Shown: piece by piece, positions 26,437 to 34,986 of the stretch
How positions within the stretch are numbered: the stretch's first letter is position 1
Layout: every line of letters starts with the position of its first letter
From: Burkholderiaceae bacterium
Lineage (GTDB): Bacteria > Pseudomonadota > Gammaproteobacteria > Burkholderiales > Burkholderiaceae_C
Direction of reading: 5' to 3'
Assembly (NCBI GenBank): GCA_018780645.1
Contig: JADMJJ010000084.1
Location: 1 to 49,228, forward strand
DNA: 49,228 nucleotides
Notes under the pieces: model-generated
Told to the model about the DNA's origin: nothing
The model's database searches: none
What the model saw: the letters and a program-made list of their open reading frames with translations, nothing else
Made by a program: the position numbers and the translations under genes

Positions 26437-27555
26437 TCAGGCCTGCTTTCCGAGCCGCGCGGGAGCGTGACTCGAGACTTCGGGTGTGGAAACCCGCCCG
26501 CCGCTGAGCCGGCCCAGCAGCCACAGGCCCAGGGCCAGGGCCAGTGCAAACGCGATCTGCTGCAGCGAGGGCAGGCCGTGCACCGTCCATAGAAATACCG
26601 CCGTCAGTGTCAACACGACGGCGAACAAGGCCAGTACAAGGCCCTGTCGAAGCAGGCTCATTGGTGGATCGAAGCGCTGCACTCGGGCGCAGTCGAAGGG
26701 ATCGCGGGGGAAACGTGCCTCCAGCTCTGCAGGCCGCCAGCCGGGTGGCTTGAACCAGATGCGCAGCTGGTCGGGCCAGCTGCGGGCATGCCAACTGTCC
26801 TTGGCCAGGGCGGCATAGACCTCCAGATTGGCCCATAGTGGATTCCAGCTGCGCAGCGGCTTACGCGTGCCGTAAATGCAGGGCTGTTCGTCCAGCTCTG
26901 GCTGGAAGCTGCCGAACATGCGGTCCCAGATGATCAGGATGCCGCCGTAGTTGCGATCCAGATAGACATCATTCACCGCATGGTGGACCCGATGGTTGGA
27001 CGGCGCACAGAACCAGCGGTCGAACCACCCCAGCCGGCCGATCTGCTGGGTATGCACCCAGTATTGATACAGCAGGTCGATGAGGGCGACGACGGCGAAC
27101 ACCAGCGGCGGGAAGCCCATCAGCGCCATCGGTAGATAGAACACCCAGCCGAGCAGCCAGCCACTGCTGGTCTGCCGCAACGCGGTGGACAGGTTGTAGT
27201 CCTCGCTCTGGTGGTGCACCACATGGGCGGCCCAGAAAACCGCGCTGGTATGGCCGAAACGGTGGTGCCAGTAGTAGAGGAAGTCGTAGAGCAGCAGGGC
27301 CAAGCCCCAGACCCACAGCGACTGGGTCGACAACCGCCACAAGGCCAGGTGCTCATAGACCAGGGTGTAGATACCCAGGGTCAAAACCGTGGCAAACACG
27401 CCGGCCACCTGGCTCAGCATGCCCAGTCCGATGCTGTTGACTGCATCGTTGACCCGATAGGTATTGCGGCCGCGCCGCACGCCCACCCACCACTCCAGAA
27501 GGATCAAGGCCAGAAACACCGGCGTGGCCAGGACGATGATTTGCGAACCTTGCAT
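26437..27555 (-). CDS. Sterol desaturase / fatty acid hydroxylase family protein
   Basis: A 372-residue membrane protein of the di-iron hydroxylase superfamily. The histidine clusters are YYWHHRFGH, HVVHHQSEDYN and NHRVHH, spaced as in alkylglycerol monooxygenase/sterol desaturase proteins. Several TM helices flank them, and the C-terminus has two more. It would hydroxylate or desaturate a lipid. It follows the DSD1 gene by 25 bp on the same strand. The substrate is unknown. Confidence 0.88.
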   Translation of the reverse strand: MQGSQIIVLATPVFLALILLEWWVGVRRGRNTYRVNDAVNSIGLGMLSQVAGVFATVLTLGIYTLVYEHLALWRLSTQSLWVWGLALLLYDFLYYWHHRFGHTSAVFWAAHVVHHQSEDYNLSTALRQTSSGWLLGWVFYLPMALMGFPPLVFAVVALIDLLYQYWVHTQQIGRLGWFDRWFCAPSNHRVHHAVNDVYLDRNYGGILIIWDRMFGSFQPELDEQPCIYGTRKPLRSWNPLWANLEVYAALAKDSWHARSWPDQLRIWFKPPGWRPAELEARFPRDPFDCARVQRFDPPMSLLRQGLVLALFAVVLTLTAVFLWTVHGLPSLQQIAFALALALGLWLLGRLSGGRVSTPEVSSHAPARLGKQA

Positions 27556-27580
27556 GGGTCACCCTTGATATGTGTGCGAC

Positions 27581-28696
27581 TCAGATCAGGCAACCCCGGG
27601 CATGCACGGGCCACAGATGCGCCACCACCCCCTGCTCCAGCCCGCCGCGCAGCACCACATAGTGGTCGTGCAGATTCACCGTCGGGTCGCAGTGCCCGGG
27701 CACCAGCCAGACGGTGTCGCCCAGTTCGGGCAGGGCATCACCCCGGGGGCGCAGGATGCCATGCTCGTCGCCGCCATTGGCAAACTCCAGGTCGCGCGCC
27801 CACACCCGGGGCAGGCCGCTGTCGATCGCATGGGCCTTGTGGCCGGCATCGACAACGGCATGCGACAGGCCTCGGCTGATGACCTGGCTCTTCACGAACA
27901 GTGCGTGCTCAAACACCGGCACGCCGCGCTGCGGCTCGTTGTCGGCATAGTCGCGGTCCATGAAGACATAGGAACCGGCCTGCAGCTCGCCGTAAAGGCC
28001 GCTGGCGGTTTCCAGCGCAAAGCTGCCGGTGCCGGCGCCGGTCACCAGCGGGCAATTCAGGCCGCTGGCCGTGACCGCCGCCTGCGCGGCGCGCGCCAAC
28101 GTCACCGCATGATGAATGGCCGCCTCGCGCTCGGCCACGCTGCGCAGGTGCTGGGCCTTGCCGTGATAGGCCTGCAGGCCGGCGAAGCGCAGGCCGGGAT
28201 GGGACGCAACCAGATGGGCCAGCGCGCCGGCCTCGGTCGCTGCCACACCGCAGCGGCCCTGGCCGACGTCGATCTCGACGAACACGTCCAGCGATGCGCC
28301 GGCCTCGCGCACGGCTGCAGCCAGTCGCTCTATGCCCATTCGCGAGTCAACCGCGATGGCCAGGGTCACGCGCTGGGCCAGCGCCGCCACTCGGGCCAGC
28401 TTGCGCGGGGCTATGACCTCGTTGCTGATATAGATGTCGTCCACGCCGGCCGCGGCCAGCGCCTCGGCCTCGCTGAGCTTTTGCACGCAGACGCCGATAG
28501 CGCCAGCGGCTCTCTGCAGCGCCGCGATATGGCCGCTCTTGTGCGTCTTGGCATGGGGCCTCAGCCGCATGCCGCGGCTGCGGGCGAAGTCAGCCATCTT
28601 CTGGATATTGCGTTCCAGCGCGTCCAGGTCCAGCACCAGGGCCGGCGTGTCCACGGCCGAGACCGGGTCACCCACTTGAATGGCATCGGCAGTCAT
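27581..28696 (-). CDS. DSD1-family PLP enzyme (D-threonine/3-hydroxy-D-aspartate aldolase-like)
   Basis: A 371-residue fold-type III PLP enzyme. The N-terminal alanine-racemase-like barrel has the PLP lysine in RPHAKTHK (K50). The C-terminal domain carries the metal site with H312 and PGHCDPTVN (H335, C336), as in metal-dependent D-serine dehydratase and D-threonine aldolase. It would act on D-beta-hydroxy amino acids. Which one is not readable from sequence. The start overlaps the phosphatase stop by ATGA. Confidence 0.85.
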   Translation of the reverse strand: MTADAIQVGDPVSAVDTPALVLDLDALERNIQKMADFARSRGMRLRPHAKTHKSGHIAALQRAAGAIGVCVQKLSEAEALAAAGVDDIYISNEVIAPRKLARVAALAQRVTLAIAVDSRMGIERLAAAVREAGASLDVFVEIDVGQGRCGVAATEAGALAHLVASHPGLRFAGLQAYHGKAQHLRSVAEREAAIHHAVTLARAAQAAVTASGLNCPLVTGAGTGSFALETASGLYGELQAGSYVFMDRDYADNEPQRGVPVFEHALFVKSQVISRGLSHAVVDAGHKAHAIDSGLPRVWARDLEFANGGDEHGILRPRGDALPELGDTVWLVPGHCDPTVNLHDHYVVLRGGLEQGVVAHLWPVHARGCLI

Positions 28697-29364
28697 GTCG
28701 TCAATCCTTGGCGTTCGCCGTCGCTGAATTCATCCAGAGCCGGGTCTTCAAGATGCGATTTGTCGTTCCAGCCCACCAGGGTGAAGCCCTCGGCCATATA
28801 GAGCAGGCGGTTGATGCTGGCATTGCCCAGTTCCCAGCTGCGCGGCGCGTGCAGCTCCAGCCGCGAGGCGGCGCGGTATAGACAGTCCATCACTCCGCCG
28901 TGGGCCACCACCGCAATATGCTCGCCGGCATGGCGCTCGGCCAGCGCCTGGACGGCACCGACGCAGCGGGCGTAGAAGGTTTGCAGGTTCTCGCCGCCCT
29001 CGGCCGCGAACAGCGGGTCACGCTGCCGCCAGCGCAGTGCCTGGTCGGGCCAGCGGGACTCGATCTCCTTGAAGCTGAGCCCTTCGAAGGCACCGAAGGC
29101 GCGCTCGCGCAGTCCCTGGTCCACCAGCAAGGGCAGGCCGACAGCGTCCGCCACCGCGCTGGCGGTGGCGTGGGCCCGCGAGAGATCGCTGCAATAGATC
29201 GCGGTCAGGTCCTCGCCCGCCACCGACAGGGCCAGCCGTCTTGCCTGCTCGCGCCCGACGGCGTTCAGCGGGATGTCCAGATGCCCCTGGATGCGCGAGT
29301 CGACGTTCCAGGCGGTCTCGCCATGGCGGATGGCCAGGATGCGGGTGACGGCGGGATGGCTCAT
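28693..29364 (-). CDS. Histidine phosphatase family protein
   Basis: A 223-residue member of the phosphoglycerate-mutase-like superfamily. The phosphohistidine motif is ILAIRHGETAWN (H14), the second conserved histidine is in VVAHGGVMD, and the acidic residue lies in LRERAFGAFEG. The sequence is closer to broad phosphatases such as GpmB/CobC than to glycolytic mutase. It lies 3 bp after DUF1840 and is coupled to the DSD1 gene. Confidence 0.88.
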   Translation of the reverse strand: MSHPAVTRILAIRHGETAWNVDSRIQGHLDIPLNAVGREQARRLALSVAGEDLTAIYCSDLSRAHATASAVADAVGLPLLVDQGLRERAFGAFEGLSFKEIESRWPDQALRWRQRDPLFAAEGGENLQTFYARCVGAVQALAERHAGEHIAVVAHGGVMDCLYRAASRLELHAPRSWELGNASINRLLYMAEGFTLVGWNDKSHLEDPALDEFSDGERQGLTT

Positions 29365-29367
29365 CGC

Positions 29368-29691
29368 TCAGACACCCCAGACCACATCATGCTTTTTGGC
29401 TAGTGCGCGGCGCATCATCTCCAGCAGCGGCCAGGCGCGCTGGCGCAGACTCACACCCTCACGCGGCGGCAGTTGCACGCCCTCCGCCTTGGCCTCGGCC
29501 TGCGCCTGGGCATAGGCCGCCTCGTCAGCGGCCACCGCCTGCTCGATGGCGGCCATCAGCGCTGGCAGGTCGGCCGGCTCGAAGATGCCTTTGGCAGTGA
29601 CCGGGCGGCCGAGCAACTGGAGCAGATGGTCGCCGGCCGGCCCCATCATGATCACGTCGGCTGAGTCCTTGGACCTGAACTTGTAGAGCAT
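29368..29691 (-). CDS. DUF1840 protein
   Basis: A 107-residue soluble protein with the opening LYKFRSKDSADVIMMGPAGD and the late PREGVSLRQRAWPLLEMM that mark the DUF1840 family, found mostly in betaproteobacteria. Function unknown. It probably heads the DUF1840-phosphatase-DSD1-hydroxylase run. CACAAT, 35 bases upstream on the minus strand, may be its -10. The start at 29691 (MLYKF) is favoured over 29727. Confidence 0.85.
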   Translation of the reverse strand: MLYKFRSKDSADVIMMGPAGDHLLQLLGRPVTAKGIFEPADLPALMAAIEQAVAADEAAYAQAQAEAKAEGVQLPPREGVSLRQRAWPLLEMMRRALAKKHDVVWGV

Positions 29692-29767
29692 GGCGGGCCT
29701 TTGCTGCAATCGCGTGTTGACCGCCATTGTGCAACGCCATCAGACCCTGGTCTGTCCCGCCAAGCCA

Positions 29768-31909
29768 TCAGACTCCGTTGGCGTGCCGCATCATCCGCAA
29801 CGAGGCCGGCGGCTTGATGCGCGGCGGCGCGAACACACGTTGTTCGAAGCTGGCCACATCCAGCGCAGGGGCATAGAGAAAGCCCTGGAACTCGTGGCAG
29901 CCGGCCTGGGCCAGGAATTCGCGCTGGGCGACGGTCTCCACGCCCTCGGCAATCACCTGCAGCTTCAGAGCCCGGCCCATCTGGATGATGGCGTTGGCGA
30001 TGCCGACATCGCTGGCATCGTCGGGCAGGCCCTTGACGAAGCTGCGGTCTATCTTCAACCGCTGGATAGGGAAGCGCTTCAGATAGCCCAGGCTGGAGTA
30101 GCCGGTGCCAAAATCGTCGATGGCCAGTCGCACGCCCAGATCGGCCAGCCCCTGCAAGCGCTGCAGGGCCTCGTGGGCGTCGTGGACCAGGATCGATTCG
30201 GTCAGCTCCAACTCCAGCAGGGCGGCGGGCAGCCCGGCGGCCAGCAGCACATCGGCCACATGCTCGACAAAGCGCGGCTGCTGGAACTGCAGCGCCGATA
30301 CATTGACCGATACCGGCATGAAGGCGCCGCGCCGCTGCCACAGCGCCGCCTGGCGCACGGCTTCGTGCAGCACCCAGTCGCCGATGGCGATGATGAAGCC
30401 GCTGTCCTCGGCTACCGGAATGAACTCGGCCGGCGAGATGTCACCGCGCACCGGGTCGCGCCAGCGTATCAAAGCCTCGGCGCCAATCACCCGCCCATAG
30501 TCCAGATCAACCTGAGGTTGGTAGTGCAGGCGGAACTGCCCCTCCTTCAGCGCCTGGCGCATGCTGTGGTCCAGGCGCATGCGCGACAGCAGGTCCACAT
30601 CCTTGCGCGGCTGGTGGAAGCGGAAGCCCGCGCGGCCACTTTCCTTGGCGCGATGCATCGCCCGGTCGGCGCTGGCCAGCATTTCGTCGGTGTTGGTACC
30701 GTCGCTGGGGTACAGCGCAATGCCGATGCTGGCCGTCACCGTGAAGCTGAGCTTGTCCAGGCAGAAGGGCTTGACCATCGAGTCGAGCACACGCCGGGCC
30801 GTGGCTTCGGCGCCGCGCGGGTCGGCCTGGTGCACCAGCAGCGCGAACTCGTCGCCGCCCAGTCGCGCCACCGTGTCCACTTCGCGCAAGCTGCGCTTGA
30901 TACGCTCGGTGACCTCGACCAGCACACGGTCACCGAACGAGTGGCCCAGGGTGTCGTTGATCTGCTTGAAACGGTCCAGATTGATGCTCAACAGGCCGAA
31001 GCCCGAGCCTTCGCGGCGCGCCATCGCCACCGCATAGTCGATGCGCTCGGCAAGAGCCCTGCGGTTCGGCAGGCCGGTCAGCGCATCGGTATGCGACAGC
31101 TCCTCTATGCGCTGCGTGGCGGCGAGCTTCTCGCTCAGGTCGCGGAAGGAAAAGACACGGCCGATCGGCCGGCCCTTGCTCCATTGCGGCAGCGACACGC
31201 GCTCCAGCACGCGGCCGCAATGCAGCTTGATGACATCGCTGGCCTGCATCAGCGGCGCGTCCTGGATGGCGGCCAGCCGGATGTTGTAGGCGCTGCTCTC
31301 GGTCACGCTGCGGCGCATCCAGGCCTGCACGGCCTCGTCGTTCCTCTCCACCAGCAGGTCGTCCGGGATGCTCCACAGCGAGGCAAAACGCTGGTTGAAC
31401 GAGCGCATGCGGCCAGCCAGGTCGGTGACCAGGATGCCGTCAGCGGTGGACTCCAAGGTGGCACGCAACTCGGCGAGCAGCGTCTCACGCTCGTCCTCGC
31501 TCTGACGCTGGCGGGTCTGATCGTGCAGCGCCACCAGCCAGTGGCCGGCACTTTGCTCGCCATCGGCCGGCGGCAGAAGGCTGATGCGGCGTGTGACCCA
31601 GACGGTGTGCCCGTCCTTGTGGCGCAGCAAGGTGTCAGAGAACAGCGAGTCGGTGGCACCGGCGCCGACCTGCGACCAGAACATCATGTCCTCGGGCGTG
31701 CAGACCAGGGACTCCACCGACACGCCCAGCAGCTCCGAGCTGTCCATGCCCAGCATGCGGGCGCCGGGGGCATTCAGCGCAATGATCTTCAACGTTGCAG
31801 CGTCCACCAGCCAGACCGCCTCGAGCAAGGCGCCGATCAAGGGCGCCCAGCGGTTCAAGACGCCAGGGCGGTCGCCCAGGGCGACCTGAGACACCGCGCC
31901 GAATGTCAC
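29768..31909 (-). CDS. PAS-GGDEF-EAL protein (c-di-GMP turnover)
   Basis: A 713-residue cytoplasmic protein with two PAS-like domains (about 20-130 and 145-260), a GGDEF domain (about 270-430) and an EAL domain (about 445-690). The cyclase site RLGGDEFALL is intact with a matching inhibitory site REVD five residues before it. The phosphodiesterase motifs GAEALIRW, DDFGTGYSS and KIDRSFV are intact too. It may make or break c-di-GMP depending on the PAS signal. It has no TM segment. Its start overlaps the HD-GYP stop by ATGA, so the two are made together. Confidence 0.94.
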   Translation of the reverse strand: MTFGAVSQVALGDRPGVLNRWAPLIGALLEAVWLVDAATLKIIALNAPGARMLGMDSSELLGVSVESLVCTPEDMMFWSQVGAGATDSLFSDTLLRHKDGHTVWVTRRISLLPPADGEQSAGHWLVALHDQTRQRQSEDERETLLAELRATLESTADGILVTDLAGRMRSFNQRFASLWSIPDDLLVERNDEAVQAWMRRSVTESSAYNIRLAAIQDAPLMQASDVIKLHCGRVLERVSLPQWSKGRPIGRVFSFRDLSEKLAATQRIEELSHTDALTGLPNRRALAERIDYAVAMARREGSGFGLLSINLDRFKQINDTLGHSFGDRVLVEVTERIKRSLREVDTVARLGGDEFALLVHQADPRGAEATARRVLDSMVKPFCLDKLSFTVTASIGIALYPSDGTNTDEMLASADRAMHRAKESGRAGFRFHQPRKDVDLLSRMRLDHSMRQALKEGQFRLHYQPQVDLDYGRVIGAEALIRWRDPVRGDISPAEFIPVAEDSGFIIAIGDWVLHEAVRQAALWQRRGAFMPVSVNVSALQFQQPRFVEHVADVLLAAGLPAALLELELTESILVHDAHEALQRLQGLADLGVRLAIDDFGTGYSSLGYLKRFPIQRLKIDRSFVKGLPDDASDVGIANAIIQMGRALKLQVIAEGVETVAQREFLAQAGCHEFQGFLYAPALDVASFEQRVFAPPRIKPPASLRMMRHANGV

Positions 31910-33222
31910 GCAGCCAGCTCCTGATAGGTCTCTGGCCGGCTCATCACCGGTTCGAAGAAGTAGGCCACCCGCTGACGTGGCGACAGATAGTCCATCGCCG
32001 ATTGCGGAAGCATCGCCGGCTTGAGACTTCGGCGTATGCCCAGATCGGGCTGGGTCTCCAGATTCAGTATCAGCGCCTCTTCACGCGGCACCTTGGGATC
32101 GTGAACCATCACCCGCGGTTTCAGCGGGCGCGACGAGTTGACGGCCACGACCAGGGCAAAGCGGTCATCGGTCAACTGCACCGCCGAACCCGGCGGATAG
32201 ACGCCCATCATGCGGATGAAGGCGTTCAGCATGGTCGCGTCGAAACGGCTGCGCCCCTGCGCAAACATCAGCGACAGCGCCTCGTGCGGCGTCATCGCCT
32301 TGGCCGGTATGGCCGGATTGCACAGGCCGTCAAAGCGGTTCACGAGGGCGACGATGCGGGCAGCCGCACTCATGCGGTCGGCGTTCAGCCGTTGCGGGAA
32401 GCCGGTGCCGTCGGCGTTCTCGTGGTGCTGGGCGATCACCAGCAGCGGGCCGGCACTCAGCCCCATCTTCTGTGCCAGGGCCACGCCCTTGGCCACGTGG
32501 GTCTGGTAGGCCTGCAGTTCGGCGCCTGAAAAACCGTCGTCGCGGCTCCTGACCCGAGCCGGCAGCTCCAGCTTGCCCATATCGTGCAGCAGCGCGCCAA
32601 CGCCCAGATCGGTCATCTCATCGGCCGACATATTGAAGACACGGGCCAGCAGCAGCGAAATGATGGACACATTCAGCGCGTGGGCGGTGTTGCGGTCACC
32701 CGCCCCTTCGCTCAACAAGCGAATGTTCAGATCGGTGTCGCCAAGCATCTTGGCCAACAGCGCCTTGGTCAGCGCCTCGGCCTGCTCGCGCGAACCGGTG
32801 GGCTGGCGCGGCACCATCTCGATCAGTTGCCGGAAAGCGGTCGAGGCCTCGGCGTACTGTTTCTCGCACAGGTTCAAAGCGTCGCGCTGGGCCTTCAGAG
32901 CGTCTTTGTGGGCCTGCTTGGCCAACTCCTGGGCGCTGGGTGCGGCAGGTGCAGCAGCCGCAGGCTCGGGCGGGGCAGCACCTGGAACCGGGGCAACAGG
33001 AAGTGCAATCGGTTCAGCGTCCGACTGCAAATCACTCTTGCTCGGGCTCCAGCGCACCTGCTTGAGCTTGAGGCTGCGCACGGTGGCGAGCTGCTCCTCG
33101 GTGGCCAGCTTGAAGCTGCTCAGCGGAAAGGGATGCGACATCCAGCCCAGGTCGAGGTGGATGAACATCCCCACCTTGAGCTGGCCGACATCAATCAACG
33201 GTTCTGAGGATCTGTCCTTCAT
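31906..33222 (-). CDS. HD-GYP domain phosphodiesterase with DUF3391
   Basis: A 438-residue c-di-GMP phosphodiesterase-like protein. An N-terminal DUF3391 (VGQLKVGMFIHLDLGWMSHPF) is followed by a proline/alanine-rich linker (about 70-100), a coiled region, and the HD-GYP domain with LLHDMGK (H213, D214) and HHENADGTGFP (266-276). The GYP is GFP here; the metal ligands are kept. The start at 33222 (MKDRSSEP) is where homologous sequence begins. Frames upstream to 33384 are not used. Confidence 0.9.
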   Translation of the reverse strand: MKDRSSEPLIDVGQLKVGMFIHLDLGWMSHPFPLSSFKLATEEQLATVRSLKLKQVRWSPSKSDLQSDAEPIALPVAPVPGAAPPEPAAAAPAAPSAQELAKQAHKDALKAQRDALNLCEKQYAEASTAFRQLIEMVPRQPTGSREQAEALTKALLAKMLGDTDLNIRLLSEGAGDRNTAHALNVSIISLLLARVFNMSADEMTDLGVGALLHDMGKLELPARVRSRDDGFSGAELQAYQTHVAKGVALAQKMGLSAGPLLVIAQHHENADGTGFPQRLNADRMSAAARIVALVNRFDGLCNPAIPAKAMTPHEALSLMFAQGRSRFDATMLNAFIRMMGVYPPGSAVQLTDDRFALVVAVNSSRPLKPRVMVHDPKVPREEALILNLETQPDLGIRRSLKPAMLPQSAMDYLSPRQRVAYFFEPVMSRPETYQELAA

Positions 33223-33262
33223 GCAGGTTAGGCGGCTCCGCTGATGAGCACGTCCTGAGCTG

Positions 33263-33291
33263 TCTTCGGCAACGCCTTGAGACAACTTGAG
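33263..33291 (-). promoter_or_regulatory. Possible FliA (sigma-28) promoter of the HD-GYP operon
   Basis: The minus strand reads CTCAAGTT, a spacer of 12-13 bases, then GCCGAAGA. This resembles the flagellar-sigma pattern TAAAGTTT-N11-GCCGATAA. The leader would be about 30 nt. The match is imperfect (spacer one base too long, two changes in the -10). Confidence 0.35.
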
Positions 33292-33301
33292 TGTGCTTGA
33301 G
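33276..33301. repeat. CTTGAG motifs phased at 10 bp
   Basis: CTTGAG occurs at 33276-33281, 33286-33291 and 33296-33301, exactly one helical turn apart, with a fourth copy at 33347-33352. They lie at and upstream of the possible FliA promoter. Confidence 0.6.
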
Positions 33302-33563
33302 CGCCAAAAAGCGTCAAGATTTGGGACTCGTTCCCGAGTGCTGTTTCTTGAGTGCCGCAAAGCGTGGAAAAGACACGCATTCACCTGGCTGATCGGCCGC
33401 CAACCCGCATCTGGGGGCCGATTCTGCCCGTGACGACGACGGGCGCCACGACTCAGTGCTTTCCCGCATATCGGCCAAACCGGCTGCGGTTTTAGCAGTT
33501 TTTCGTCATTTTTCCGTCATATGGCGCAACAAGGCATGAACTGACGCCCGCCGGCGGCACGCC

Positions 33564-33592
33564 TTGACCCCTCCAAAGGGGCGACATAGCAT
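33564..33592 (+). promoter_or_regulatory. Promoter of the pcaIJF operon
   Basis: TTGACC (33564-33569), a 17-bp spacer and TAGCAT (33587-33592), 38 bases before the pcaI ATG. The spacer contains a CCCC...GGGG inverted repeat (33568-33581) that could be a regulator site. Confidence 0.5.
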
Positions 33593-33630
33593 CGAAGCCC
33601 CATTCCAGCCGGCCCGCCGCCCCTCGCTTC

Positions 33631-34326
33631 ATGATCAATAAATTCGTGGCCACGCCGGACCAGGCGCTGGCCGATGTGCGCGATGGCGCGACCGTGATGA
33701 TTGGTGGCTTCGGCACGGCCGGCCTGCCCAATGAGCTGGTCGAGGCGCTGCTGCGTCAGGGCGCCCGCGAGCTGACCGTGGTCAACAACAATGCCGGCAA
33801 TGGCGACACTGGGCTGGCCGCCCTGTTGGCCGCCGGCCGCGTGCGCAAGATCATCTGTTCGTTTCCGCGGCAGGCGGACTCCCATCATTTCGACAAGCTG
33901 TACCGGGCCGGCCGGATCGAGCTGGAGCTGGTGCCGCAGGGCAATCTGGCCGAGCGCATACGCGCTGCCGGGGCCGGGATCGGGGCCTTTTTCACGCCCA
34001 CCGGGCATGGCACCGAACTGGCCAAGGGCAAGGAAACCCGGGTGATCAATGGCCGGCACTACGTGCTGGAGTACCCGCTGGTGGCCGATTTCGCGCTGAT
34101 CAAAGCCGAGCGGGGCGACCGCTGGGGCAATCTGAGCTATCGCATGACGGCGCGCAACTTCGGGCCCATCATGGCCGCGGCCGCCACCACGGCGATTGCC
34201 AGCGTGCACGAGGTGGTCGAGCTGGGTGAGATGGACCCGGAGGCGGTCGTCACACCCGGCATCTATATAAAGAGGCTGGTGCAGATCCCGCGCGCCTCGA
34301 CGCTTGCCGGAGGGGTCAAGTCATGA
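33631..34326 (+). CDS. pcaI: 3-oxoadipate CoA-transferase subunit A
   Basis: A 231-residue alpha subunit of the succinyl-CoA:3-ketoacid transferase family. It has the CoA-loop sequence DGATVMIGGFGTAGLPNEL and the pterin-like ICSFPRQADSHHFDKLY segment. It would activate 3-oxoadipate with succinyl-CoA in the beta-ketoadipate pathway. The assignment as PcaI rather than a generic ScoA rests on pcaF and pobA nearby. ATGA overlap with the next gene shows coupled subunits. Confidence 0.9.
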   Translation: MINKFVATPDQALADVRDGATVMIGGFGTAGLPNELVEALLRQGARELTVVNNNAGNGDTGLAALLAAGRVRKIICSFPRQADSHHFDKLYRAGRIELELVPQGNLAERIRAAGAGIGAFFTPTGHGTELAKGKETRVINGRHYVLEYPLVADFALIKAERGDRWGNLSYRMTARNFGPIMAAAATTAIASVHEVVELGEMDPEAVVTPGIYIKRLVQIPRASTLAGGVKS

Positions 34327-34970
34327 GCGCTCACCAAGCCTGGACCCATTCCCAGATGGCACAACGCGTCGCGCAAGACATTGCCGACGGCGCGGTGGTG
34401 AACCTGGGCATAGGCTTGCCGACGCTGGTGGCGAACCAGATCCCGGCCGACCGCGAGGTCATCCTGCACAGCGAGAACGGCGTGCTGGGCGTGGGCCCGG
34501 CACCCAGCGCGGGCGCCGAGGACTACGACCTGATCAATGCCGGCAAGCAACCGGTGACCCTGCGACCTGGCGGCTGCTTCTTCCACCATGCCGACAGCTT
34601 TGCGATGATGCGCGGCGGCCATCTGGACATCTGCGTGCTGGGCGCCTTCCAGGTCTCGGTCCGCGGCGATCTCGCCAACTGGCACACCGGTGCCGCCGAT
34701 GCGATCCCGGCCGTCGGTGGTGCCATGGACCTGGCCCTGGGCGCCAAGCGCACGTTTGTGATGATGGAACTGCTGAGCAAGAAGGGTGAGAGCAAAATCG
34801 TCGCCGAGTGCAGCTATCCGCTCACCGCCCCCGCCTGCGTCAGCCGCATCTATACCGATCTGGCAGTGTTCGAGGTGGTGCCCGAAGGCCTGCGCGTGCT
34901 GCAGCGCTGCCCCGGCCTCGAAGCGGCCGAGCTGCAGCGTCTGGTCGGCCAGCCCCTGCTCCAATCCTGA
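34323..34970 (+). CDS. pcaJ: 3-oxoadipate CoA-transferase subunit B
   Basis: A 215-residue beta subunit. The catalytic glutamate is in ILHSENGVLG (E51), and GGCFFHHADSFAMMRGGHLD is characteristic. It pairs with the preceding subunit and is translated from an overlapping start. Product is 3-oxoadipyl-CoA, the substrate of the following thiolase. Confidence 0.92.
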   Translation: MSAHQAWTHSQMAQRVAQDIADGAVVNLGIGLPTLVANQIPADREVILHSENGVLGVGPAPSAGAEDYDLINAGKQPVTLRPGGCFFHHADSFAMMRGGHLDICVLGAFQVSVRGDLANWHTGAADAIPAVGGAMDLALGAKRTFVMMELLSKKGESKIVAECSYPLTAPACVSRIYTDLAVFEVVPEGLRVLQRCPGLEAAELQRLVGQPLLQS

Positions 34971-34986
34971 ATTCCAACCTCCCCCA

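Larger units (their letters stand above)
33223..33630. other. 408-bp intergenic region with regulatory sites
   Basis: The gap between the divergent HD-GYP and pcaI genes. It holds a possible flagellar-sigma promoter for the HD-GYP gene, CTTGAG motifs phased 10 bp apart, and a sigma-70-like promoter for pcaI. No open frame looks like a gene. Confidence 0.6.

Noticed and set aside
29690-31924. 744-residue plus-strand frame
   Set aside because: Antisense to the PAS-GGDEF-EAL gene with intact active sites.
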